DNA of 64,000 nucleotides from Butyrivibrio sp. VCD2006 (GTDB lineage: Bacteria; Bacillota; Clostridia; Lachnospirales; Lachnospiraceae), in contig NZ_AUIX01000027.1 in the NCBI RefSeq assembly GCF_000423925.1, forward strand, positions 1 through 64,000, written 5' to 3'. Position 1 is the stretch's first letter. Each line of letters opens with the position of its first letter. Position numbers and translations under genes: made by a program. Shown here piece after piece: positions 9,801 through 16,868 of this stretch. The notes under the pieces are model-generated. The model made no database searches. It saw only the letters and a list, made by a program, of their open reading frames with translations, and had not been told where the DNA came from.

Positions 9801-9980
9801 CGTCTTGAGCTTGAGCTTTTGGAAAATGAGTATGGCGATGGCGGATTTGACGCAGAGCTGGAATATGTAAAAGAGATTTATGACGAGGATAATATATTAA
9901 AATTCCATGATACCTATGTCAAAATGCTGGAGACTTTGGTAAAGGTTGGATGTGAGAAGGTTAAAAATCCGGAGAAATAA
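3807..9980 (+). CDS. two-module non-ribosomal peptide synthetase (A-PCP-C-A-PCP-C)
   Basis: 2057 residues. Domains in order: A1 about 5-510 (YTSGSTGVPKG; YRTGD; NNKIDR), PCP1 about 515-595 (GGTS, Ser548), C1 about 600-1030, A2 about 1038-1545 (YTSGSTGRPKG; YHSGD; NGKIDR), PCP2 about 1548-1625 (GGDS, Ser1589) and a terminal C2 about 1640-2050 with intact HHLLMDG (1769-1775). Two features are unusual. C1 has QLIAVDG (724-730) where HHxxxDG is expected. A1 has Ile210 where amino-acid-activating domains have the Asp that holds the substrate amino group, whereas A2 keeps it (Asp1249). There is no thioesterase, reductase or epimerase domain, and no phosphopantetheinyl transferase in the window. Product identity cannot be read. 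The MATE gene 38 nt upstream is the probable partner. AGGAG lies upstream of the ATG. Confidence 0.93.
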   Translation: MKKNSLFMSIPEKIALLAKERPDDSAVIASDRILTYRNLDEMGNRAAYAIMSLCPGLEEGDVIGLLLDRKSYVFSLEIGIVRAGYAYMPMTDEYPEDRINFCMENADSKVLITTKEIFDRKQDLDTNKYKVLLVEEVLSYEGEPVPLPEIKMDRLSHIFYTSGSTGVPKGVRNTILADTLSVTVTKDDPTLFEQFKEPKVSMCITQINFIASICDYQALYNGDSLVFAEEKDYRDMSSLIEKMLRFSVQSLLATPSFVKNLMTIKQSRPAIAILDFMILVGEKLDASVLEPVFTCNPWLRVINAYGMTETNSYAFSKILTSENREISIGDPMHYLAIKIIDEYGDIVPDGTVGELILSGDTITTGYQKLEERNKESFIMLNGERFYRTGDMAYIGEKGQVCISGRADDMVKYHGQRVELGEIEKVIMQHPEVNLCKVLMRNNGFEDFLVAFFTCSKEVKHKDITELVKTKLPAYMFPGAMVQLDEMPLNANNKIDRAKLLEIEIPSNGGDYEEPETELEEKLCGYFSDVLGLKRMSVIGDFFDYGGTSLSVSRLLATLGDGGFSVSYGDVFANPTPRSLAHFIENADARASLPAMDRKEYPLTKTQLGIYLEGLTGGSKETYTVQYMMEADPEINENQLIDAVNTLFEAHPTLKYMIRCRENELPYMELVPDYKVEVPVFEGESSKRIDFINSYMPVVKVLDNLLFNFAVYKTEKCCYLILKAQLIAVDGTSLSLIISDLNRALDGKELLKEDCCIQQVGMYEEELIKNGSYDKAKEYYQNLFSKMDSIDQLMGDLNNPLTPGVSVNYRYEPGTLKAQVVRDFCNKNQVSESSFFMGAMALLLGKYLYADHVSFSTVYNGRSLKEMDNTIGTLIKRIPVYGDLSENLPVTQYLSSMSKQIFANMSNDIFSFDEVLKNCPVNEDVELIFQGDLFTDNMGMAAGKQRLKSDSYFMEQYHTGMVTGCMSIQLFATNGLYNMTIEYRNERFSEGWIKRFADHLFIIANQLLTCEMIGDIVMMNDEDRAKIAEFNDKKVDFEFVPVHEQIRGFAKKSPQKKAVICDGKSLTFEELDLLSSQVAEKLIELNVGEDVPVGVLFDRMVYTYVVENGILKAGGGFVPFIPEYPDGRIDFCMQDAEISLLLTTEDIKKVREGLLGKQYKILTLEEIFGVSDISEISPDSKYRDFEIRKSKKDDLAYCIYTSGSTGRPKGVMIEHGNIANYVYKNHKSIEIMYYAFEGRVCLALASFSFDVSVVEEFVPLCNGNTVVIATEDEIHDPDKLAKVIIDNAVDGMTCTPTYLSSLLSIQSSREAIKNITFFDIGAEAFPLSLYDKLRELREDSVILNVYGPTECTMGCSADVVERGESITIGEPIANTYFSIFDKFGNELPEGIRGELIIGGNQVGRGYVGLPEKTEAAFFRHNDYKAYHSGDLCSWTNNGKVRIFGRIDNQVKLRGFRIELDEIERVMSEYQGIKAAAVKIVKTSSQEFLAGYYVCDKVPDLNAYKDYLKEKLPEYMVPQVMKQLEEMPLTINGKIDRKSLPDPDASELKAEYVAPENEIERKLCDAFAKSLGLVDVEIGTADDFFELGGDSLKAMMVLADAGIEGLTAADVFQKRTPKEIARVVDERTSLGDIDEREAKARLKPHILTPMQIKMLDYQLYNPGSSMWSNMHYFGRFGKEVDAQRLCDAVNKAIENHPGLSVVFEYNDDCKLQQRYAPELMPKIEVEDIKEEDVEELKKSLVKPFKKILKSCLLRVRVFRSEAASYLFFDVHHLLMDGGSLGVLFQDITDAYFGRELKKDYYFIILEDAEKAHEDGTYDADREYFTEQFDISGKEYQVLPKPDYESNKNSPAGRIKRLKFDADEVRAAEEYWGVTHSCMAIASALIALSEHDKINRVMTNWIFNDRLSPMSANVVGLLIKNLPVGVDMEDFDNIEDLLLDVKRQIGEGIAHSSYDYFSSMDSAFYTDPMEVNLQLEINADELDELKPEFIELDDPYFAASARLELELLENEYGDGGFDAELEYVKEIYDEDNILKFHDTYVKMLETLVKVGCEKVKNPEK

Positions 9981-10124
9981 AGGACCACTTGTGGACGGGG
10001 TTATAGGGCCAAAATGTGGCTTATAGGAACGGGGTTAATGGACCGATAATTGGACCATTAACCCCGTCGTAATGTCATTTATATAGCAAAAATCTTGAAA
10101 ATGGACTATTAACCCCTGGGACCA
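9981..10124. repeat. intergenic cluster of related ATTAACCCC/GGGGTTA motifs
   Basis: Between the convergent NRPS and LRR genes the motif pair GGGGTTAATGG / CCATTAACCCC occurs as a perfect dyad, and related copies read GGGGTTATAGG (9997-10007) and GGACTATTAACCCC (about 10093-10106). The 20 nt at 9997-10016 recur with one mismatch at 54311-54330, directly downstream of the arabinofuranosidase gene. This looks like a dispersed 3'-end repeat family, not protein-coding sequence. Confidence 0.6.
10029..10067. terminator. 13-bp dyad, probable bidirectional terminator
   Basis: ACGGGGTTAATGG (10029-10041) pairs perfectly with CCATTAACCCCGT (10055-10067) across a 13-nt loop, between the convergent ends of the NRPS and the LRR surface protein. 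There is no long T-tract on either side, so termination is inferred from position and stem strength. Confidence 0.5.
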
Positions 10125-11744
10125 TCATTTTACGGTAGCCTTTGTCTGCTTCTTTATGGCTTTTACGATTTTCTTTCTTGCCTTACCCTTTAAGCCTTTA
10201 ACCTTGATAACGGCTTTTTTGTGTAGCTTCTTGAAAGCATCCTTGCCTATTACAAGGGACTTATTAGCCTTGATGGTGACCTTTTTTAATTTCTTACATC
10301 CCTTAAAAGCATCCTGACCGATTGATTTCACATTAGGTCCGATAGTGAGAGCAGTGATTGTATTATTATTTGTGCAGGCACCATCAGCGATGGCAACCAC
10401 AGGATAAGTAACTTCACTGACGGTAATCTTGTCGATTGATGCTTTTTTTATGTCACCGATTTTAATAACGGTGGCATTGGAATCATTGTCAAAAGTGTAT
10501 GTAATTCCATTTATGGTTACGTCTTTTCGCTTGGGATCGATTACTGCTTCAGCTTCGTTTGTGTAATTAACAACCGGACTCTCAGGATCAGGATCAATTA
10601 TCGTAGGATCCGCAAGCTTGTTAACGAGAAGATATTTGTGACTTACTGTAGCGATTGGAAGCTTTTCATAAAAGGTCGCATTGTCCGGAATACCGTTGTT
10701 GTTATCATCTAAGGCCATTTTTCCTACAGGTTTACTGTCATAACTCCAGTTGCCTGAATAGTAATCATAGGCAAGAGGTTTCACTAGCACTTTGGGCGAG
10801 TAGATGAACTTAAGACTGTTACAACCTCCAAAAACATGCTCGGTTTGATTTTCACGATCTGCGTATGAAAGATCAAAGGAACTAAGATCGAGAGTTTCGA
10901 GTGATGAACAATCATAAAACATATAATCTATGCGGCTTACATTAGAAGTGTCAAAGCTACTAATATTAAGGCTCTGCAGGCTGCTACATTCAGCAAACAT
11001 GCTAGTCATATACTTTGCGTTTGAGGTATTAAAATTGCTCAGATCCAGTGATTTTAGTGCGGTGCACCGATGGAACATAAACTCCATATCTTCTGCATTA
11101 GCTGTATTAAAACTGCTGAGATTCAAAGATTTCAATCCGGTACAACCAAAAAACATATAATCCAGTTTCTTTGCTTTTGATGTATCAAAGTTGGATAGAT
11201 CGAGACTTTTTAGATATGCACAGCCACTAAACATAGAGAACATACTTGTAACATTACCGGTTCTGAACTGACTAAGATTGATAGAATATAATATTTCACA
11301 ATTGTGAAACATAGTATCCATTTCGATGGTGTTACTGGTATCAATTGTAGTCTGGTTAAAATCAATAGATTCCAGACTGCACATATTATAGAACATGCCG
11401 GCACAGTCCTTGTTAAAAATGATCTTTGTGGGACAATAGATATATGCAGTTCCGGTGGCCTTATCGAAGTATGCCTTAACGTTAACACCAATATCCTTTT
11501 GCGAGAGACTTGTTGATGGTTGGGTTTTAGTGAAAACAATATGTCTTAAGACACGATTTATTTCATAATACTCTTGATTTTCACCGGAAGATAACTGCTT
11601 TAATGTCTCGCCAAAATGCAAGCCATCCACCAGTGTACCCGGTGCGTCGGTTGCTTTGGACTTTATAGGTGCGCACTGAAATAAGACAACCATGCATAAC
11701 AATGCCATGATTGAAAGCAGAACTTTTCTTGAATGTTTATTCAT
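10125..11744 (-). CDS. BspA-type leucine-rich-repeat surface protein
   Basis: 539 residues from the ATG at 11744, which follows GGGGA with good spacing; the frame stays open to 11801, but that extension has no ribosome-binding site. An N-terminal signal peptide (VLLSIMALLCMVVLFQCAP, cleavage near KSKA-TDA) is followed by tandem repeats of about 24 residues of the form MF..C..L..LDLS.F.TSN (DUF285/BspA type, roughly residues 95-310). A C-terminal LRR_5-like unit (FKGCKKLKKVTIK) and a very Lys-rich tail follow. Such proteins are secreted or surface-bound and often mediate adhesion. No LPXTG or transmembrane anchor is visible, so attachment may be through the basic tail. Confidence 0.85.
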   Translation of the reverse strand: MNKHSRKVLLSIMALLCMVVLFQCAPIKSKATDAPGTLVDGLHFGETLKQLSSGENQEYYEINRVLRHIVFTKTQPSTSLSQKDIGVNVKAYFDKATGTAYIYCPTKIIFNKDCAGMFYNMCSLESIDFNQTTIDTSNTIEMDTMFHNCEILYSINLSQFRTGNVTSMFSMFSGCAYLKSLDLSNFDTSKAKKLDYMFFGCTGLKSLNLSSFNTANAEDMEFMFHRCTALKSLDLSNFNTSNAKYMTSMFAECSSLQSLNISSFDTSNVSRIDYMFYDCSSLETLDLSSFDLSYADRENQTEHVFGGCNSLKFIYSPKVLVKPLAYDYYSGNWSYDSKPVGKMALDDNNNGIPDNATFYEKLPIATVSHKYLLVNKLADPTIIDPDPESPVVNYTNEAEAVIDPKRKDVTINGITYTFDNDSNATVIKIGDIKKASIDKITVSEVTYPVVAIADGACTNNNTITALTIGPNVKSIGQDAFKGCKKLKKVTIKANKSLVIGKDAFKKLHKKAVIKVKGLKGKARKKIVKAIKKQTKATVK

Positions 11745-11827
11745 TTTGATTTCCCCTTTAACTTTTCTCACACTAGTGCTGCTGTCATCAAACACCAACA
11801 CTGATTATTGTGTTCCCCCAAATGATT

Positions 11828-11854
11828 ATTATAGCAAATGGATGAGAAGTTCAA
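11828..11854 (-). promoter_or_regulatory. candidate promoter of the LRR surface protein gene
   Basis: On the minus strand a perfect TATAAT -10 (11828-11833) lies 15 nt downstream of TTGAAC (11849-11854); TTTGAA with a 16-nt spacer is an alternative -35. The -35 overlaps the stop codon region of the upstream GH53 gene, so the LRR gene may have its own promoter in addition to any read-through. Confidence 0.45.
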
Positions 11855-13215
11855 AATCCATTTTTCATATAGTCAAAGACTTTCAAGGATTCAAGAGGAT
11901 GACCATTAAAATCAAAGAAGGCCTGATTGTCCCAGGAGCAGCCGCCGTAGTAGAGTCCTGCATCCTCGGGATCGTAGTCTTTTGCATAGCTGCTTGCCCA
12001 ACCGCTGCCATATTCTTCCCAAATGGGAGAGTTGTTTGAGGACGCAGGCCCAACGGGAATCCAGGTGCCTTCCCAGTAGAAGATACCAAGTCCTCCAACG
12101 TTATTTACATGCTCGCAAATATCGTGGATGATAGTTGCCTGCCCTTCGGGAGATACTTCATAACCATCCACTGCGTCCCCTGCACCAAAGCTGTTTCCGG
12201 AGCCATCTCCATCCTTAGTTGTGTAGGCATATGATGTTTCTGCAAGGAAAACTTCTTTTCCATATCTTTCTTTGATAAGCTCAAGTACCCGTGCCATGTT
12301 ATCCATGCTTCCGTCCCAGAACGGGTAATAGGACATTCCGACCATGTCAAAATCAAGTTCACTGTCCACAAGTTTGGACACCAAATTTAGGACATCTGCT
12401 TTGTCTGTAATCCTGGTGTAGTGAACAACTATATCAATATCTTTCTCATAATCTGCGGATACTTCTCTTATAGCTTTGCTTCCGGATTTTAGAAGAGTGA
12501 TAACGTTATCAAGCTTAGTTTCACCGGACATTCCGTAGTTTATCTCATTACCTATCTGGATCATTCCAACATCAACTCCTGCATCAAGGAGCTGCTGCAG
12601 AGATTCCTTTGTAAAGTCGTAGAGCGCTGTGCTTTTTTCATCTACACTCATTCCTTCCCAGGCTTTGGGCGCATGCTGTCTCTTTGGATCAGCCCAGAAA
12701 TCTGAGTAATGGAAGTCGATGCAGACCTTCATTCCATATTCAGTTGCTCTTTTTCCAAGCTCAATTGCAGTGGGTACATCGTTATTCCCACCGCCGTAGC
12801 CCTTACCGGTTTCATCATAGGGATCATTCCAGACCCTGAGTCTTATGTAGTTGATTCCGGAATCTGCGAGAGTCTTGAAAACATCCTGCTCATTTCCATC
12901 AAAATCGTAGTACTTTACGCCGCTGTTTTCCTCGACTAGAACAGAGGACGCATCCATGCCACATATGAAATCTTCCGGAAGATTCTCTACTTTAGATTTC
13001 CAGGTGGAGATGGATTCTGAGGTTGATTCTGATTCTTCAGAAATAATACTTGTGCCGGAAGCTTCCGTAATAATACTTGTGTCGGAGTTTTCTGAAATGA
13101 GATCTGCGCCTGGGTCATCATTCTGTGATGCTTTTCCGGCAGTGCCACATCCTGTCAGAAGAAAAGTAGATGTAGCTGTTATGCATAATAATTCTAGTAA
13201 TATTTTGTTATTCAT
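11851..13215 (-). CDS. GH53 arabinogalactan endo-beta-1,4-galactanase, lipoprotein
   Basis: 454 residues. A lipoprotein signal ends in LLTGC (lipid-modified Cys near residue 23) and is followed by a Ser/Glu-rich linker to about residue 80. The GH53 barrel follows: FICGMDASS, YIRLRVWNDPYD, CIDFHYSDFWADP, the acid/base Glu in IQIGNEINYG, and the nucleophile Glu in LAETSYAYT. The family hydrolyses beta-1,4-galactan side chains of pectin; lipid anchoring places the enzyme outside the cell membrane. GGTGGA precedes the ATG. It is divergent from the pullulanase across a palindrome array, and the LRR protein follows on the same strand 106 nt after its stop. Confidence 0.92.
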   Translation of the reverse strand: MNNKILLELLCITATSTFLLTGCGTAGKASQNDDPGADLISENSDTSIITEASGTSIISEESESTSESISTWKSKVENLPEDFICGMDASSVLVEENSGVKYYDFDGNEQDVFKTLADSGINYIRLRVWNDPYDETGKGYGGGNNDVPTAIELGKRATEYGMKVCIDFHYSDFWADPKRQHAPKAWEGMSVDEKSTALYDFTKESLQQLLDAGVDVGMIQIGNEINYGMSGETKLDNVITLLKSGSKAIREVSADYEKDIDIVVHYTRITDKADVLNLVSKLVDSELDFDMVGMSYYPFWDGSMDNMARVLELIKERYGKEVFLAETSYAYTTKDGDGSGNSFGAGDAVDGYEVSPEGQATIIHDICEHVNNVGGLGIFYWEGTWIPVGPASSNNSPIWEEYGSGWASSYAKDYDPEDAGLYYGGCSWDNQAFFDFNGHPLESLKVFDYMKNGF

Positions 13216-13338
13216 TTATTCCACCGTATTTTCTGGTTGTTTTTTGATATATTTATGGACTAATTAACTTTGTCTTTTACTAAATAACAATTTTTACATT
13301 GCAAGTCTTAATTTCATTGATGCTCCATATAGCTATCA

Positions 13339-13682
13339 ATCTATGAAACGAGGTAAAAAGCTTATTTCATAGATTTCAGGGGCTACTTCATCTATGAAAT
13401 TTGGAAAAATCTTAATTTCATAGATACTACAAGGCTTATAATCTATGAAATGAGAGAAAAAGCTGATTTCATAGATACCAGGAGCTACTTTCATCTATGA
13501 AATTTGAAAAAATCTTAAGTTCATAGATACTTCAAGGGTTTCAATCTATGAAATGAGAGAAAAAGCTGATTTCATAGATACCAGTAGCCACCGTCATCTA
13601 TGATATTAAAAAAAATCTCAATTTCATAGATACCTCACGATTTTTAATTTATGAAATAGCGCAAAAATCTTCTTTCATAGAC
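13339..13682. repeat. array of seven regularly spaced palindromes (ATCTATGAAAT / ATTTCATAGAT)
   Basis: Seven 36-nt units start at 13339, 13390, 13441, 13493, 13544, 13596 and 13647, a strict 51-52 nt period. Each unit is a left arm ATCTATGAAAT, a 14-nt A-rich centre and a right arm ATTTCATAGAT; the outer units are slightly degenerate. Centres alternate between two types (GAGAGAAAAAGCTG in units 1, 3, 5; TTGGAAAAATCTTA-like in 2, 4, 6), as do the 15-16 nt gaps (ACCAGGAGCTACTTTC type versus ACTTCAAGGGTTTA type), so the true repeat is a dimer of about 103 nt in roughly 3.5 copies. It fills most of the 700-bp gap between the divergent GH53 and pullulanase genes. Confidence 0.9.
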
Positions 13683-13829
13683 AATCATAGCTCACCTACA
13701 AATGAAAATCTTAAATTTGTTCGCGATGTGACGATTAGGCAACTGAACAAATGCTCCCGCAGAGGAACGTATTTCAATTATTGCTCCCAGAGACAACCTA
13801 CATATATGCTATCAGCATAAATTTCCATC

Positions 13830-13858
13830 TTTACGTCTCAATTTTCTTGTAGTAGAAT
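13830..13858 (+). promoter_or_regulatory. candidate pullulanase promoter
   Basis: TTTACG (13830-13835) and TAGAAT (13853-13858) are separated by 17 nt, which would place the transcript start near 13865, about 50 nt upstream of the pullulanase GTG. Confidence 0.55.
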
Positions 13859-13868
13859 TTTTCTAGCA

Positions 13869-13880
13869 GAAAACGTTTTC
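13869..13880. promoter_or_regulatory. LacI/CcpA-type operator (GAAAACGTTTTC)
   Basis: A perfect 12-nt palindrome GAAAACGTTTTC sits just after the predicted transcript start of the pullulanase. The central CG with flanking AAAA/TTTT is typical of LacI-family sites (MalR or CcpA). Position and sequence suggest repression in the absence of maltodextrin or under catabolite control; the regulator is not encoded in this window. Confidence 0.6.
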
Positions 13881-13915
13881 CAAAGCGACATAATTATACC
13901 ACGGGAGGTTACAAA

Positions 13916-16825
13916 GTGAAAAGAGTTAGTAGGAAATTCACCTTTGTCATGGCAGCCATCATGTCATTGGCGATGGTGCTGACCAATGCAGGAGCATCTG
14001 AAGGATTACTGCAAAAGCAGCAGTCAGAGCAACTACAGCATGAACAGCAGACAGAGCAGCTACAACAAGAGCATCAGTCAAAGGCGCTCCTGCATCTTCA
14101 GCAAAACTCAGAGCAGCTACTGTCATTTATGGGAATTCCGGAAACAGTCAGAGCAGCAGAGGGAGTGACACTTAAGCTCCACTACCACAGAGAAGATGGG
14201 GATTACAAGAAGTGGGACGCATGGCTATGGCCGGATGGCGGTGAAGGTGCAGGATATCCCTTCGAGGAAGAGGACGGAGAGATGGTTGCGACTATGGCCG
14301 TTAAAGCAGGATCCACCAAGGTTGGATTCATAGTAAGGACAGAGGACTGGGACAAGGATGTAGAAGCAGATCAGTTCATAGATATATCAGAAGTAGTATC
14401 AGGAACAGTACATGCCTATGTTGAATCAGGAGTAGAAGGCGCAGTTAAAGAATATGGAGATGACGTTGTGACGGGGACAAAATTAAAGAGCGCTATTTAT
14501 GATGGAAAAAACACAGTTACAGTTCAGTTTACTGGGGAGCTTGATGAGCAGCAGGAAAATACTTTCTATGTTGCGGGAAGACTTGGTGAAACAGAAGTTA
14601 CAGAGGTAAAGCTTAAGGAGAAAGCTTCTGACAGCGAGTACTATTATGATCTCACTATCGCTGATGAGCTTGACCCTGTGAGGAATTACAGATTGGGATT
14701 CGAAGAGCAGGAATATCCGATCAATATGCCAATCATTTATTCAACAAAAGAGTTCGAGGATAAATACACCTATGAAGGTGATGACCTCGGAGCTACTTAC
14801 AGCAAGGACAAAACAACCTTCAAACTCTGGGCACCAACAGCTGAGCAGGTTTTCTTAAATCTGTATGAATCAGGAAAAAGCTGGGAGGATGACCTGAAGG
14901 AAAAAATCGAGATGAAGTCCGATGTGAATGGCACATGGACTACCTGCGTGAATGGAGACCTTGCAGGAACCTACTATACATATACGGCAGTTCTTGATGG
15001 ATTAAATGTTGAAGCCTGCGATCCTTATGCAAGGACTACCGGTGTTAATGGCAAGAGAGCAATGGTAGTTGATCTTGACGAGACAAATCCCGAGGGTTGG
15101 TCAGATGACAAGAACCCTCATGCTGGAGAGCCTATAAACGATGCTGTTATTTATGAGCTTCATATAAGAGATTTCTCTGTATCCGATGAGGATGGTGATA
15201 CAGAGGATGCAGGTAAATACACAGCTTTCACAAAGACCGGTACCAAGACAAAGGGCGGAGAAGCCACAGGAATTGACTACCTTAGGGAGCTTGGAATAAC
15301 GCATGTACACATCCTTCCCTTCTATGATTTTGGATCAGTTGATGAAAATTCCAAGACCGCGGATCAGTTCAACTGGGGCTACGATCCGGTGAATTACAAT
15401 GTGCCTGAGGGCTCATATTCAACAGATCCCTATAACGGAGAGGTGCGCGTAAAGGAAGCAAAACAGATGGTAAAGGCCCTTCATGACAACGGACTTTCTA
15501 TTGTCATGGACGTGGTTTACAACCATGTTTTCAGCGGAAAAGACTTCTGCATCAACAGACTTGTTCCCGGATATTTTTCAAGAATAAATGAAGACGGCAC
15601 TTATTCCAACGGCTCAGGCTGCGGTAACGACACAGCCTCCGAGCGTTCAATGGTAAGAAAATACATCGTAGACTCAGTCCGCTATTGGGCAGATGAATAT
15701 CACATAGACGGATTCAGATTTGACCTTGTGGGCCTCCTTGATGTTGATACCATAAACGAGATAATGGAGGAAGTTCACAAGACTCATCCTGATGTTATCT
15801 TCTACGGTGAGGGCTGGAGCATGAATACTGATGTTACCAAGGAAAATGTCACTCTGGCAACTCAGCAGTCATCAACAAAAACTCCTGGCTTTGCATACTT
15901 TAACGACAATATCAGAGACGGATTAAAGGGAAGCGTATTCAGCACAGATGAAGTGGGCTGGGTATCAGGAGCAACAGGAAAAGAAGATAAGATGATTTCT
16001 TCCTTCCTTGCTAAAGAGGTGTGGAGCAAGGAACCGACACAGATAGTCCAGTATGCATCATGCCATGACAACAACACTCTTTTTGACAGAATCGCAACTT
16101 CAAGAGAGGATCTTGATAGAGAGACCTGGATAAAAATGAGTAACCTCGCAGCGGCTTATTATTTCGCTTCCGAGGGAATACCTTTCATGCAGGCAGGTGA
16201 AGAAATACTGCGTACAAAGGTTAAGGATGACGGAACCTTTGATTCAAACAGCTTCAGTTCAGGAGATGAAGTGAACTGCTTAAAGTGGGAGACCTTGGAT
16301 GACCCTGAATACAAGGCAAACCTTGAGTACTATAAGGGTATTATCTCCTTTAGAAAAGCCCATGGTTTACTCAGACTTTCAGATGGCGCAGAGGTTGAGA
16401 AGAGAGTCAAAGCGGTTGAGGGGCTTGATAAAAATGTAATAGCCTTTGACATGGATAATTCCGACAGAGCAGTAAATGGAGAAGAGGCAGATGAGCTTTT
16501 CCTTATATTTAATCCGAATCTTGAAGAGACAACTGTTTCTCTTCCCAAGGGTGATTGGAATGTTTGCGTCAGCGAAATAAAAGCGGGAACAAAAGCACTC
16601 TCCAGAGTTAAGGATAGTATTACTGTTTCTCCTGCCTCGGCCGTGTTCCTTGTTAAGGGGGATAAGGATGTTGATTTTGCCGCAAAAACCGTGAATAATG
16701 GTTCTACAGATAACAAGTCCGTAAACGTAAACGGTGGAATCATTGTAGGCATTACCGCGGCACTTGCTGCAGCTGTAGCAACGATTGTATTTGGCATCAA
16801 AAGACGTAAGGAACAGGAAGCGTGA
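13916..16825 (+). CDS. pulA: type I pullulanase (GH13), secreted and membrane-anchored
   Basis: 969 residues from a GTG start 7 nt after GGGAGG. A signal peptide (about 1-30) is followed by a Gln/Glu-rich stretch (about 31-72), a CBM41-type pullulanase-associated domain (about 82-165), a CBM48-like domain (about 290-390) and the GH13 barrel with FNWGYDPVNYNVPEGSYS typical of type I pullulanase. Conserved regions are MDVVYNHV, DGFRFDLVG (nucleophile Asp603), YGEGWS (acid/base Glu632) and YASCHDNNTLFD. It ends in a hydrophobic helix (IIVGITAALAAAVATIVFGI) and a basic tail, a C-terminal membrane anchor. It cleaves alpha-1,6 links in starch or pullulan outside the cell. A LacI-type operator precedes it. 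Confidence 0.95.
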   Translation: MKRVSRKFTFVMAAIMSLAMVLTNAGASEGLLQKQQSEQLQHEQQTEQLQQEHQSKALLHLQQNSEQLLSFMGIPETVRAAEGVTLKLHYHREDGDYKKWDAWLWPDGGEGAGYPFEEEDGEMVATMAVKAGSTKVGFIVRTEDWDKDVEADQFIDISEVVSGTVHAYVESGVEGAVKEYGDDVVTGTKLKSAIYDGKNTVTVQFTGELDEQQENTFYVAGRLGETEVTEVKLKEKASDSEYYYDLTIADELDPVRNYRLGFEEQEYPINMPIIYSTKEFEDKYTYEGDDLGATYSKDKTTFKLWAPTAEQVFLNLYESGKSWEDDLKEKIEMKSDVNGTWTTCVNGDLAGTYYTYTAVLDGLNVEACDPYARTTGVNGKRAMVVDLDETNPEGWSDDKNPHAGEPINDAVIYELHIRDFSVSDEDGDTEDAGKYTAFTKTGTKTKGGEATGIDYLRELGITHVHILPFYDFGSVDENSKTADQFNWGYDPVNYNVPEGSYSTDPYNGEVRVKEAKQMVKALHDNGLSIVMDVVYNHVFSGKDFCINRLVPGYFSRINEDGTYSNGSGCGNDTASERSMVRKYIVDSVRYWADEYHIDGFRFDLVGLLDVDTINEIMEEVHKTHPDVIFYGEGWSMNTDVTKENVTLATQQSSTKTPGFAYFNDNIRDGLKGSVFSTDEVGWVSGATGKEDKMISSFLAKEVWSKEPTQIVQYASCHDNNTLFDRIATSREDLDRETWIKMSNLAAAYYFASEGIPFMQAGEEILRTKVKDDGTFDSNSFSSGDEVNCLKWETLDDPEYKANLEYYKGIISFRKAHGLLRLSDGAEVEKRVKAVEGLDKNVIAFDMDNSDRAVNGEEADELFLIFNPNLEETTVSLPKGDWNVCVSEIKAGTKALSRVKDSITVSPASAVFLVKGDKDVDFAAKTVNNGSTDNKSVNVNGGIIVGITAALAAAVATIVFGIKRRKEQEA

Positions 16826-16868
16826 CTATTCATTGTCAGCTGTAAATATGCTTTAGAGGAGAGCAGAT

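Noticed and set aside
11304..11516. Plus-strand frames opposite the LRR surface protein
   Set aside because: They are shadows of the repeat-rich minus-strand gene and carry no independent start signals.
13339..13682. CRISPR array
   Set aside because: Units are 36 nt with regular spacing, but the gaps are only 15-16 nt and are themselves semi-conserved in an alternating pattern. No cas genes are nearby.
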